Notes: generated by a model not told the origin, from the letters alone. 64,000 nucleotides of DNA from JAPOXR01 sp964291445 (GCA_964291445.2 OZ219862.1:248001-312000); one strand, 5' to 3'. Positions 18,165-26,409 are shown, counted from the first letter of the stretch. Numbers and translations: made by a program.

Positions 18165-18192
18165 GTTGTATTGGATGACGGTTCTGTTGTAT
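18165..18192. promoter_or_regulatory. Two direct GTTGTAT sites 21 bp apart in a divergent promoter
   Basis: GTTGTAT occurs at 18165-18171 and 18186-18192, two helical turns apart, between the divergent crotonase-TRAP and amidohydrolase-P450 operons. Same-face spacing suggests a regulator contacting both. The best local candidate is the MarR protein, but direct repeats are unusual for MarR, so another factor is possible. Confidence 0.45.
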
Positions 18193-18234
18193 AGCGGTTT
18201 TTTGGCAGAACGAAATATTCGGGGAGAGGCGTCC

Positions 18235-19122
18235 ATGGTCGATTTCGCCGAGGTTCGTGCGATTGACTTCCACACCCATGCCGAAGAGCCCTGCAACGAA
18301 TGCCGGGACGACGGATACAATGAATTCCAGGCGGGGATGGCGGCCTATTTCCGGAATCCGTCCGGCGCGAAGGGCATGCTGCCCACGGTCCAGGAAACGG
18401 CGGCCTACTACCGCGAGCGCAACATCGCGGCAGTGATCTTTCCGGTAGATGCCGAGCGCGAGACCGGCTTTCGGCGCTACTCGAACGAGGAGGTCGCGGG
18501 ACTTTGCGCCGAGAACGACGACATCCTGATTCCCTTCGCTTCGGTCGACCCGCACAAGGGCCGGGCAGGTGCGCGCGAAGTGCGCCGCCTGGTGCGGGAG
18601 TTTGGCGTACGGGGCTTCAAGTTCCATCCGACGATGCAAGGGTTTTTCCCCAATGACCGAGCCGTGTGCTACACGGTGCTTGAGGCATGCGCCGAAGAGG
18701 GTGTCATCACGCTGTTCCATACGGGGCAGACGGGAGTCGGTTCTGGCCTGCGGGGCGGGATGGGAATGCGGCTGAAATACTCCAATCCGATGCACCTTGA
18801 CGATGTGGCGGCGGACTTTCCAGACATGCCGATCGTTCTTGCCCATCCGTCATTTCCGTGGACGGAAGAGGGGTTGGCGGTCGCGCAGCACAAGCCCAAC
18901 GTCTACCATGACATGTCTGGCTGGTCGCCGAAGTACTTCCCGGAGACATTCATCAGGTATGCCAACTCGATCCTGAAGAAGAAGATGCTGTTCGGCTCCG
19001 ACTGGCCTGCATTGACGCCCGACCGGTGGCTGAAGGATTTCCGGGCGGCGCCGTTCAGGGACGAGGTGCGCCCGCTGATCCTTAAGGAAAATGCCCTTCG
19101 ACTGCTTGGCGAGACGGTATGA
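18235..19122 (+). CDS. Amidohydrolase-2 family hydrolase (CouO-like aryl-beta-ketoacyl-CoA hydrolase by context)
   Basis: 295 residues from the ATG at 18235, which follows GGGGAGAGG. TIM-barrel amidohydrolase with metal ligands in IDFHTHAEEP near the start, GFKFHPTMQGF, VLAHPSFPW and the final Asp in MLFGSDWPALTPD. In p-coumarate degradation of Rhodococcus (CouLMNO), an amidohydrolase-2 protein cleaves 4-hydroxyphenyl-beta-ketoacyl-CoA to 4-hydroxybenzoate and acetyl-CoA. The whole CouL/M/N/O complement is present here, so I infer that role. A gamma-resorcylate-type decarboxylase is the alternative. Confidence 0.82.
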   Translation: MVDFAEVRAIDFHTHAEEPCNECRDDGYNEFQAGMAAYFRNPSGAKGMLPTVQETAAYYRERNIAAVIFPVDAERETGFRRYSNEEVAGLCAENDDILIPFASVDPHKGRAGAREVRRLVREFGVRGFKFHPTMQGFFPNDRAVCYTVLEACAEEGVITLFHTGQTGVGSGLRGGMGMRLKYSNPMHLDDVAADFPDMPIVLAHPSFPWTEEGLAVAQHKPNVYHDMSGWSPKYFPETFIRYANSILKKKMLFGSDWPALTPDRWLKDFRAAPFRDEVRPLILKENALRLLGETV

Positions 19123-19136
19123 GGAGGAGCGATCTC

Positions 19137-19196
19137 GTGCCGCGACGGGCATCGCCAAATTGCGCGCCTCGAAAATGCTGCTGGAGACGGGAATGA
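19137..19196 (+). other. Tiny cysteine-rich ORF coupled to the P450 start
   Basis: A GTG-started 19-codon frame is preceded by GAGGAGGAG at ideal spacing and stops in the ATGA that starts the P450 gene. It encodes CAPRKCCWRRE at its end. The layout is that of a translational coupler, or the relic of a longer gene. I do not recognise a product. Confidence 0.35.
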
Positions 19197-20371
19197 CCGA
19201 CCTTGCGCCGCTTGAGGAAACTATCACGCTTGACGAGCTCAACCGCGACCCGTTTCCGATCTACCGACGGTTGCGCCGCGAGGCGCCAGTGCTGCGGGTC
19301 AAGGCGGCAGGTCGGACGTTCCTGACGAAGGCTGCCGACACGAAACACGTCAAGGACAACCCGAAGCTGTTCAGTTCTGACGACCCGAACACGCCGATGA
19401 AGCGTGCATTCTGGGCGCATACGCTCATGCGCAAGGACGGCGAAGCTCATCTGCGCGAACGCATGGCCATGGCACCCACATTCGCTCCCAAGGTGATGCG
19501 GGACGAATGGATGCCGCAGTATCGCAGGATTGCCGAAGACTATGTTGCGCGGCTGCCTCGCGGCGAGGTCGTTGATCTCTTTCCGGCGCTCTCCGGGCCG
19601 TATGCAGCGCGGGGCCTTGCGGTCCTTCTGGGCCTTGAGGAAGCCACGGACGAGGAGATGCAACGCTGGTCGCAGGCGCTGATCGACGGGGCGGGGAATT
19701 TTGGGTGGCGGGACGAACCCTTTGAGCGCGTCGACCGCGCCAACGAGGAGATGCACGCACTCTTTGACAGGGTGTATCACAGGCACAGGGCGGAACCGAA
19801 CAGTTCGGCGTTCTCGGTGATGCTGAATGCCGAGGATCCGATCCCCGAAACCCAGATCCATGCCAATATCAAGATCGCCATCGGCGGCGGCGTCAACGAG
19901 CCGCGCGACGCCTTGAACACGACACTTTACGGGCTGCTGGCCAATCCGGAACAGTTGGAAGAGGTGAAGCGCAATGCCGACTGGCATAGGGCGTTCGAGG
20001 AAGGCATTCGCTGGGTTGCGCCGATTTCGGTGTCGTCGCGCCTGGTCAAGGAGGACACGGAGATTCGTGGTTGCCTGATCCCCAAGGGGGACACGGTCAT
20101 GACCATTCAGGCCAGCGCCAACCGCGACGAGGATCTCTACAAGGACGGCGAGGCGTTCATCGTCGACCGGGACAGGAATCCGCACCAGTCCTTTGGCAAC
20201 GGGCCGCATTTCTGCCTGGGGGCGCATGTCGCCCGTCTCGCCATCGGACAGATCATGCTGCCCGTCCTGTTCGACCGATTTCCGGACATCAAGCTGCCCG
20301 ATCCTAGCGCGGTGATCTGGCGGGGCTTCGGCTTCCATGGTCCCACCTGCCTTCCGGTCCTGTTAGATTAG
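19193..20371 (+). CDS. Cytochrome P450, GcoA/CYP255-like aromatic O-demethylase candidate
   Basis: 392 residues from the ATG at 19193, inside GGAGACGGGAATGA; upstream in-frame ATGs give an unlikely extension over the amidohydrolase. The ExxR of helix K reads EEGIRW, and the haem loop FGNGPHFCLGAHVAR has the thiolate Cys at 341. The I-helix reads GGGVNEPRD: the usual acid-Thr pair is replaced by Glu-Pro. The C-terminus VIWRGFGFHGPTCLPV has the layout of the GcoA tail (WGWGFRGPTSL). GcoA demethylates guaiacol-type methoxyaromatics, fitting a ferulate island. No reductase gene is adjacent. Confidence 0.88.
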   Translation: MTDLAPLEETITLDELNRDPFPIYRRLRREAPVLRVKAAGRTFLTKAADTKHVKDNPKLFSSDDPNTPMKRAFWAHTLMRKDGEAHLRERMAMAPTFAPKVMRDEWMPQYRRIAEDYVARLPRGEVVDLFPALSGPYAARGLAVLLGLEEATDEEMQRWSQALIDGAGNFGWRDEPFERVDRANEEMHALFDRVYHRHRAEPNSSAFSVMLNAEDPIPETQIHANIKIAIGGGVNEPRDALNTTLYGLLANPEQLEEVKRNADWHRAFEEGIRWVAPISVSSRLVKEDTEIRGCLIPKGDTVMTIQASANRDEDLYKDGEAFIVDRDRNPHQSFGNGPHFCLGAHVARLAIGQIMLPVLFDRFPDIKLPDPSAVIWRGFGFHGPTCLPVLLD

Positions 20372-20387
20372 GGGTGTGAGGTGGAAG

Positions 20388-20474
20388 ATGCGCAGTATCA
20401 ATTTCCGCAAGCGCGGTCCGGTGTCACGCGAGATCCATGACTGGACGCCGGAAATCATCCCGAAATGTGTTTGA
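20388..20474 (+). other. Short unrecognised ORF after the P450 gene
   Basis: A 28-codon frame (MRSINFRKRGPVSREIHDW then TPEIIPKCV) follows the P450 stop by 16 bp, with GAGGTGGA before its ATG. It could be the surviving N-terminus of a longer gene, possibly the missing electron-transfer partner, or a real small protein. No family recognised. Confidence 0.3.
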
Positions 20475-20512
20475 AGCAACAGTATTGGTAAGCGATGGAG
20501 CATCCATCCCCT

Positions 20513-21829
20513 TCAATCCACCGCCAGGCCGCTTGGCACGGTGTCGGGCCGGCCAAGCCGTCCGTTGAGCGAAGTCGTGCCGCTCAGCGCGTGCATGAAA
20601 GCAACCAAATCGGCAATTTCCTGGTCGGATAGTGCGACGGGGTCGATGTCCAGCCGGGAGGAAAGGCGAGCCCGTTCATGGGCGTCATCAAGCGGCAGGA
20701 AATCCGTGCTGGCCAACCATGGCACCTCGGGCAGGGAGGCGAGTCGAGGCTGCCAATGGGCAAACGAGGCCTCGGGGTCCAGGTGATGGCGAATGATCCC
20801 CTCCAGGGTCGGGTAAGCGCCGTTATGGCCGTAGGGGGCAGTCAGGGCGACGTTGCGAAGCGAGGGGGTACGAAACCGGTAGGCATCTTCGAGCCTGTCC
20901 GATACCCCCATATGCCCGACATCCCGTACCACCGGGTCCCACTGGCGGGTTCGTCCGGGTCCGAAATGCGGCAGCATCAGTGCATGGAACCGGTGGTCGG
21001 TCAGCAGCGGCCCCGAATGGCAGGAGCCACAACCGGCCTTGCCGTAAAACAGATTCATTCCCGACCGCTGCCGGTCCGACAGCGCCGTGGCGTCGCCTGC
21101 AAGATAGGCATCAAACGGGCTGTCATGGCTACGGAACTCGGTGGCCACGAATGCGGCAACGGCATTGGCGACATGTGTGATGTCAATGTCGAGTGGGTCA
21201 AACACGTCTTCAAATGCGGCGACAAAGCGTTTTGCGTAACCTGGGATGGCACGAACCCGACGAGCAAGGATCGGCCAGACGGCGTCGATGCGGTCATATG
21301 CCGCGCCCGCGACCTGGTTTTCACCGGGGTCACCGGCCATTTCGAATTGCGATGTCAGTGGAAACAATGTCTGCACGGCGAGAATTCCGTTGAGTCCGTC
21401 CGGCAACCATTCCTGTGCCGGGGTGTTGAACCCGTTCTCGTAGATGTCGGACACCGTGATGCGGCCGTCATGGAACAGCGTATCGACCTCGACGGCGCCG
21501 AGGTTCCAGAGTGCAGGGGCGTTGCGGGGAATGCGCTTGCGGATGCGGCTCTTGCCGGTGCCGGGCATTCGATTCGGCCCTACACCTACCCCGCCCTCAC
21601 CGATGCCGAGCGAAAGGGCGTCGCTGCCGGCATGATCGGGGTTGTGACAGGTCGCGCACGAGATATTTCGGTTTCCCGAGAGGATCGGATCGAAGAACAG
21701 TAGCTGGCCCAACTCGGCCTGGCCGGGGGCGAATTCAAGGAAATCGGAGGGTTGCAATTGCCGCGGAAGATCGATTCCATGCGCGGGCATGCAGCCGAGA
21801 GCCAGCAGAAACGATACCAGATGAAGCAT
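20513..21829 (-). CDS. Di-haem cytochrome c peroxidase / MauG-family protein
   Basis: 438 residues from the ATG at 21829, which opens a signal peptide (MLHLVSFLLALGCMPAHG). Two haem-c sites, CATCH at 58-62 and CGSCH at 267-271, are separated as in bacterial di-haem peroxidases. The family motifs LGQLLFFDPILSGNRNISC, FHDGR and FRTPSLRNVALTAPYGHNG are present. It should be periplasmic and reduce H2O2 or perform MauG-like oxidations. No mau genes are near. Its start codon overlaps, in opposite orientation, that of the Sel1 gene. Confidence 0.9.
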   Translation of the reverse strand: MLHLVSFLLALGCMPAHGIDLPRQLQPSDFLEFAPGQAELGQLLFFDPILSGNRNISCATCHNPDHAGSDALSLGIGEGGVGVGPNRMPGTGKSRIRKRIPRNAPALWNLGAVEVDTLFHDGRITVSDIYENGFNTPAQEWLPDGLNGILAVQTLFPLTSQFEMAGDPGENQVAGAAYDRIDAVWPILARRVRAIPGYAKRFVAAFEDVFDPLDIDITHVANAVAAFVATEFRSHDSPFDAYLAGDATALSDRQRSGMNLFYGKAGCGSCHSGPLLTDHRFHALMLPHFGPGRTRQWDPVVRDVGHMGVSDRLEDAYRFRTPSLRNVALTAPYGHNGAYPTLEGIIRHHLDPEASFAHWQPRLASLPEVPWLASTDFLPLDDAHERARLSSRLDIDPVALSDQEIADLVAFMHALSGTTSLNGRLGRPDTVPSGLAVD

Positions 21830-22294
21830 CTTGCACTTGTGGCGGCGCTTTTCGCTGCCGGTTCGGCCTCGGCCGAAATCGAAACGGCACGCGATCTCAT
21901 GGATGCGGGGAATTATGTTGCGGCGATGACGGCGTTGCTGCCGGCGGCCCGTGCCGGGAATGCCGAGGCCGAGGAACTCATCGGCGTCATGTATGCGTCC
22001 GGGCTTGGAGTCGAACGTGACGATGTCCGCGCCTTTGAATGGTATCTTCGAGCCTCGCTGAAGGGGCATGCGGGCGCCCAGTCCGGGATCGGCTGGTACT
22101 ACGAAATCGGCCGCGGACTTCCGGCCCCGGATTTGGTTCGGGCCTATACCTGGTACGTCCTTTCCACGATCGGCGGCGACCCCGACGCAGCCATCTCGCA
22201 GGAAGAGGTTCTGAAGAAGATGACGCCGGAGCAAATCGAGAAGGCTCATGTTCTGATCAATGACTACCGGGTCTGGCTGTATCCGTTCCGGTAA
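21821..22294 (+). CDS. Sel1-repeat (TPR-like) periplasmic protein
   Basis: 157 residues. The signal peptide MKHLALVAALFAAGSASA is followed by two to three Sel1 repeats (AEAEELIGVMYASGLGVERD, AGAQSGIGWYYEIGRG). Such repeats make helical scaffolds for protein contacts. It is divergent from the peroxidase gene with start codons overlapping by 9 bp, which is structurally unusual; a longer in-frame start at 21752 exists but would lose the signal peptide position. Specific role unknown. Confidence 0.75.
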   Translation: MKHLALVAALFAAGSASAEIETARDLMDAGNYVAAMTALLPAARAGNAEAEELIGVMYASGLGVERDDVRAFEWYLRASLKGHAGAQSGIGWYYEIGRGLPAPDLVRAYTWYVLSTIGGDPDAAISQEEVLKKMTPEQIEKAHVLINDYRVWLYPFR

Positions 22295-22297
22295 TGA

Positions 22298-22326
22298 ATG
22301 GGGGCCGCGCAATGCATGGCCCCCAT
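22298..22326. terminator. Hairpin between converging Sel1 and dctP genes
   Basis: ATGGGGGCC and GGCCCCCAT form a perfect 9-bp stem with an 11-nt loop in the 51-bp gap between the two converging stop codons. It can serve either strand as a terminator, although the T-tract is weak. Confidence 0.65.
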
Positions 22327-22345
22327 ACCCGTTTGAACCTTGTGA

Positions 22346-23404
22346 TCAGTTGATGTCCTGTGCCGTGCCAGCTTCCAGGTCGGCCTCGGCTTCGGCAACA
22401 GCTGCAACGAGGGCGTCGAAGATTTCCTCTCCGCCATCGATGTTCTGCTTGAACCAGTCATAGACCGGGGCAGCAGCCTCCCGGAACTGCGCCTTTTCCG
22501 CCGGAGTTGGAACGTAGAGATCACCGCCACCGGCGACAAAGTCGGCATAGGCTTGAATCGACTTGCGCTTGGGCGAGGCGAAGGTCGCCTGCTGCAATGC
22601 CGCGAAACCGTCGACCACGACACGGCGCAGATCCTCCGGCATCGACATGAACGCCTCGTTGTTCATCCACCACAGGGCACCCATATAGGCGTGACCGTCA
22701 AGCGTGACATATTGGAGGCCGGCATCCGGGAACTTCATGCCCATGATGTCGGTGATGCCGTTCTTGGATCCTTCGACCACGCCGGTCTGGAACGATGTGA
22801 ACAGTTCCGGCCACGGAATCGGCGTCGGTGATGCGCCAAGCGCCCGCACCAACTCCTGCGGAAGATCGGCGACGACGGTGCGGATCTTCAACCCCGAAAG
22901 GTCATCCGGGTTCATGACCCGGCGCTTGGTATTGGCGAAGTTGCGCCAGCCACCGGTGTTGCCGACCGTCATCAGGCGAATACGGTTATCCGAGTCAGCC
23001 ATCGCCATCTCGCGCATCTTGCGAGTGAAATTGCCCGACAGGACAGATTCCGCGATCCGGTCATTGGCCATCAGGTAAGGCAGGTCGAGAACCTGGACAT
23101 AGGGGAATATGCCGGCGGCACCGCCCGAGGTCGAAATGTAGATGTCGACCGATCCATCGGCCACGCCCTGCAGGCATTCTGCACCATTTCCGCAAAGCTG
23201 CGTTCCGATGAAGAGCTCGACCTCGATGGCACCGTTCGATGCGCTCTCGACGAAGTTCTTGAAGACGATCAGGCCGTCATAGTCCTCATCGTTCTCGTTC
23301 GAGTTGGCGGTGGCACGGATGTTGTAGTCGGCTGCTGCTACCGGAAGCGCAACACCCGCTACAAACGCCGCGACCGCCAAGGTCTTCAATGTGGATTTTA
23401 TCAT
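22346..23404 (-). CDS. TRAP transporter substrate-binding protein (DctP)
   Basis: 352 residues with a Sec signal peptide (to VAAADYNIRAT). DctP fold with the conserved substrate-binding Arg region LKIRTVVADLPQELVRALGA and TSFQTGVVEGSKNGITDI. AGGAGG lies before the ATG. First structural differences from the other two DctPs of the window are an acidic C-terminal tail and two cysteines at LCGNGAEC. Final gene (transcriptionally) of a dctQ-dctM-dctP operon. Confidence 0.94.
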   Translation of the reverse strand: MIKSTLKTLAVAAFVAGVALPVAAADYNIRATANSNENDEDYDGLIVFKNFVESASNGAIEVELFIGTQLCGNGAECLQGVADGSVDIYISTSGGAAGIFPYVQVLDLPYLMANDRIAESVLSGNFTRKMREMAMADSDNRIRLMTVGNTGGWRNFANTKRRVMNPDDLSGLKIRTVVADLPQELVRALGASPTPIPWPELFTSFQTGVVEGSKNGITDIMGMKFPDAGLQYVTLDGHAYMGALWWMNNEAFMSMPEDLRRVVVDGFAALQQATFASPKRKSIQAYADFVAGGGDLYVPTPAEKAQFREAAAPVYDWFKQNIDGGEEIFDALVAAVAEAEADLEAGTAQDIN

Positions 23405-23435
23405 GGATTACCTCCTTGGTTTGATTGTTATTGCC

Positions 23436-24935
23436 CTATTGAACGAACCCCGTAAGGCGCGGGATGGTCATCGAAATGGCCGGGATGTAGGTAATCAGGA
23501 AGATCACCACCACCTCGACTGCCAGGAATGGCAGGATGGCTTTCGAAATCGTCTCGACCTTTTCGCCGGAAACGGACGAGGCCACGAACAGGACCAGCCC
23601 CATTGGCGGGGTGGCAAGGCCTACGGTCAGGTTCACCGACATGATGATGGCAAAATGGACCGGATGAACCCCCAGATCAACGAAGATTGGCCCCAGGATC
23701 GGCCCGAGGATGATGATCGCCGGCCCGGCATCCAGAAACATGCCGACGATGAACAGGAGAATGTTGATCAGGAACAGGAGCATCAGCGGGTTGCTGCTGA
23801 GTCCGAGCATGAAATCAGCCATCTGTTCCGGTGCGTGGCTCAGACTGACCACGGTCTTGAACGCAACGGCAGCGCCGACGAGCAGCAACACGGTTGACGA
23901 TGACAGCGCCGCGCGCATGAGAATGCCCGGAAGGTCCTTCAGCCGCATGGAACGCAGGACACCAAAGGCCACGATGAGGGCATAGGCCACGGCGATGGCC
24001 GAGGCTTCGGTCGGCGTAAAGACCCCGACCAGGATGCCGCCGAGGATGATGATCGGCGTTTGCAGCGGCGCCACCGCCTTCTTGCAGGTGATGCGGAAAT
24101 CGGCGGAGACCCGGGTCCTGAGGCCAAGAAGCAGGAAATGCGCAAAGGGGAGCAGGACCAGGAAGACCAACCAGCCATTGACGCCCATCTCGACATTCAT
24201 CGTTGAGCGGAACAGTGCGGCAATGCCGGAATAGAGCGCCACGAGCACGCCCGCCAGGTTGATGCGCAGCAGGATCAGGGACACCCAGTGTTCGACCGGC
24301 GAGATGACCTGGTTCCGGTTGACGATGCGCTCGGCCTTGGGCAGGTCATAGCGGTCCGCCATGAGCCGGACGACGACCATCAACCCGACCCCGACGAGTA
24401 TTCCGGGAACGATGCCGGCCAGGAACAGGGCGGCAACGCTCTCGCCCATGACATAGGCGTAGATGATCATGATGCCGGAGGGCGGAATGATTGGGCCGAT
24501 CACCGAACTGGCGGCGGTGATTGCGGCGGCAAACTTGCGGGAATAGCCGTTCCTTTCCATGGCCGGGATCAGGGTCGATCCCAGCGCCGAGGTGTCGGCC
24601 ACCGCTGACCCCGACAGGCCGGCAAACAGGATGGAGCTGAGAATGTTCACATGGGCAAGGCCGCCGCGCAGATGGCCCATGAGCGCCTGGCTGAATTCAA
24701 CGAGCCTGGTAGTGATCCCGCCCTTGTTCATCAACTCGCCTGCCAGCACGAAGAATGGAAGCGCCATCAGCGGAAAGGAGTCCATGCCGTTATAGACGTT
24801 CCGGTACAACAGGGCGATGTCCCGCTCCTGCCCGTTCAGCCAGAGCAGCAGCCCCGGCGCCAGCAGCAGCGCAAAAAAGACCGGAAGTCCGACCAGCAGC
24901 AGGACCAGGAATACCGGAAGGAAGAAGGCCAGCAT
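23436..24935 (-). CDS. TRAP transporter large permease (DctM), long form
   Basis: 499 residues, about 50 longer than the other two DctM proteins here. The extra length lies around residues 205-270, where an additional hydrophobic pair (NLAGVLVALYSGIAALF, GWLVFLVLLPFAHFLLLG) is inserted before the FTPTEASAIAVAYAL core. Other hallmarks include SAVADTSALGSTLIPAM and GPIIPPSGIMIIYAYVMGE. It starts directly at the dctQ stop. Secondary Na+-coupled uptake of an organic acid; substrate unknown. Confidence 0.94.
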   Translation of the reverse strand: MLAFFLPVFLVLLLVGLPVFFALLLAPGLLLWLNGQERDIALLYRNVYNGMDSFPLMALPFFVLAGELMNKGGITTRLVEFSQALMGHLRGGLAHVNILSSILFAGLSGSAVADTSALGSTLIPAMERNGYSRKFAAAITAASSVIGPIIPPSGIMIIYAYVMGESVAALFLAGIVPGILVGVGLMVVVRLMADRYDLPKAERIVNRNQVISPVEHWVSLILLRINLAGVLVALYSGIAALFRSTMNVEMGVNGWLVFLVLLPFAHFLLLGLRTRVSADFRITCKKAVAPLQTPIIILGGILVGVFTPTEASAIAVAYALIVAFGVLRSMRLKDLPGILMRAALSSSTVLLLVGAAVAFKTVVSLSHAPEQMADFMLGLSSNPLMLLFLINILLFIVGMFLDAGPAIIILGPILGPIFVDLGVHPVHFAIIMSVNLTVGLATPPMGLVLFVASSVSGEKVETISKAILPFLAVEVVVIFLITYIPAISMTIPRLTGFVQ

Positions 24936-25519
24936 CAGTCGGCTGCCATGAATGCGCCGGCCGCGTCATCTGACGGCAACTCGGCATCCGGGGAAACCAG
25001 GCTTACCAGCATGCGGAGGATCAGCTCGACCGTCACCAAGACCAACAGGGCGACGCAGACCAGCAGCGATCCGTACATGTATCGCAGCTTGACCTTGATG
25101 GTCTCCAGCCCGACCAGGTCAAGCGGTATGCGCAGCGAGGAACTGTCAAACCTGCCGCCGAACCCGAATGTGTGATTGTAGCCATGCCCGATTGCGGCAA
25201 GCAGCACCGCGAGCGCCAGCACCAGCAGCACCAATCCGAGGATATGCGACGGCACCCTCGCCATCGCGCGGGGCAGCAGATCGATGGAAACGAAGCCGCT
25301 CCAGCGCATTGCCGATGGCGCAATGAAGGCAATCATCCACAGCATGAGGAAGCGGGCTGCTTCGTCGGGCCAGGCCAGGGCATTGTTCAAGACGTAACGG
25401 AAAAACACCTGGGCAAGTATGACCAGCACCATGAGTGCAAGCGCGATCCAGGCAAGCTGCCGTCCAAGGCGCAGTATCCGCGTGTTGACCCAGGCGATGG
25501 GGCGCAGGAGCACCAGCAT
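24935..25519 (-). CDS. TRAP transporter small permease (DctQ)
   Basis: 194 residues from the ATG at 25519, preceded by GAGAGGAATTCGG; an upstream ATG at 25558 adds 13 residues without a better site. Four membrane helices; RYVLNNALAWPDEAARFLMLW is the typical DctQ helix-2 region. First gene of the operon, 114 bp downstream of the DeoR regulator, with the palindrome at 25583-25604 in that gap. Confidence 0.92.
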   Translation of the reverse strand: MLVLLRPIAWVNTRILRLGRQLAWIALALMVLVILAQVFFRYVLNNALAWPDEAARFLMLWMIAFIAPSAMRWSGFVSIDLLPRAMARVPSHILGLVLLVLALAVLLAAIGHGYNHTFGFGGRFDSSSLRIPLDLVGLETIKVKLRYMYGSLLVCVALLVLVTVELILRMLVSLVSPDAELPSDDAAGAFMAAD

Positions 25520-25582
25520 CCGAATTCCTCTCTCAGCCGACCGAGTCTCGATGCCCACATGTTGCGTTTAAAAATACTAATG

Positions 25583-25616
25583 GTTCGTATTATTTCAGAT
25601 ACGAATATATGCGTCA
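25583..25616 (-). promoter_or_regulatory. Promoter of the dctQMP operon with a TTCGTAT-n8-ATACGAA operator
   Basis: On the minus strand TTGACG (25616-25611) and AATAAT about 17 bp on make a fair sigma-70 promoter. A perfect 7-bp inverted repeat, TTCGTAT (25583-25589) and ATACGAA (25598-25604) with 8 bp between, overlaps it. This is what a repressor operator should look like. The adjacent DeoR protein is the obvious candidate. Confidence 0.6.
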
Positions 25617-25632
25617 AGGACGATGACTCCCA

Positions 25633-26409
25633 TCAGCTTGTCACCACCAGATTGGCGTTTTTCCGTGCACAGAGGTCACGCAGCGCCTCGGGGCATGACC
25701 GGTCGGTGACCAACATGTCGACCTGGCTGATCTGGCCGATGCAGATTGGCGCCATGCGACCGAACTTGGTGCTGTCCACTGCCAGCACAACATTGCGGGA
25801 GTGTTCGATGATGGCCCGCGCCACGCAGACCTGGCGAAGATCGTAGTCGAGGAGAGCCCCGTCATGGGAGATGGCAGCCGCGCTGATGACGGCAATATCG
25901 ACCCGGAATTGCCGGATGAAGTCGACTGCGTGTTCGCCGACAACCGCACCGTCTGCCCGACGCACCACCCCTCCGGGAACCATGACCTCAAGTCCCGGGT
26001 AATGCCTGATTTCATTGGCAAGATAGACCGAATCCGTCACCAGCTTCAGCCCGACATGGTGCGAGAGCCTCCTGGCTACGAATGCCGTCGTCGTTCCGGA
26101 GTTGATGAGCACAGTGGTGTTGTTCGGAATCCTTGCTGCGACCGCCGATGCGATGGCGGCCTTCTCCTCCCTTGCGATCTCCTGCCGGACCTCGAAACTC
26201 GTATACTCCGCCCCGGCGGCCAGCGTTGCCCCGCCATGGAAGCGAATGATCTGGTTCACCTCGGCAAGGGCGTTCAGATCCTTCCTGATGGTTTGCGGCG
26301 TGGTTTCGAATACCGCCGCCAACTCGTCCACCATCGCCCGGCCGCTCGACTGCAGGTGCTTCAGGATCGCTGTCCGGCGCCAGTTTGAGTTCCGGCTCAT
26401 TCTTGTCAT
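25633..26409 (-). CDS. DeoR-family transcriptional regulator
   Basis: 258 residues. The N-terminal DeoR helix-turn-helix (ELAAVFETTPQTIRKDLNALAE) is followed by the sugar-phosphate-isomerase-like effector domain with VLINSGTTTAFVARRL and the C-terminal DSTKFGR. GlpR/DeoR-type repressors respond to phosphorylated metabolites. It is co-oriented with the TRAP operon it precedes and probably represses it through the palindrome at 25583-25604. Confidence 0.92.
   Translation of the reverse strand: MTRMSRNSNWRRTAILKHLQSSGRAMVDELAAVFETTPQTIRKDLNALAEVNQIIRFHGGATLAAGAEYTSFEVRQEIAREEKAAIASAVAARIPNNTTVLINSGTTTAFVARRLSHHVGLKLVTDSVYLANEIRHYPGLEVMVPGGVVRRADGAVVGEHAVDFIRQFRVDIAVISAAAISHDGALLDYDLRQVCVARAIIEHSRNVVLAVDSTKFGRMAPICIGQISQVDMLVTDRSCPEALRDLCARKNANLVVTS

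Noticed and set aside
19082..20338. 418-codon open frame on the minus strand
   Set aside because: Antisense of the P450 gene, with no family motifs.
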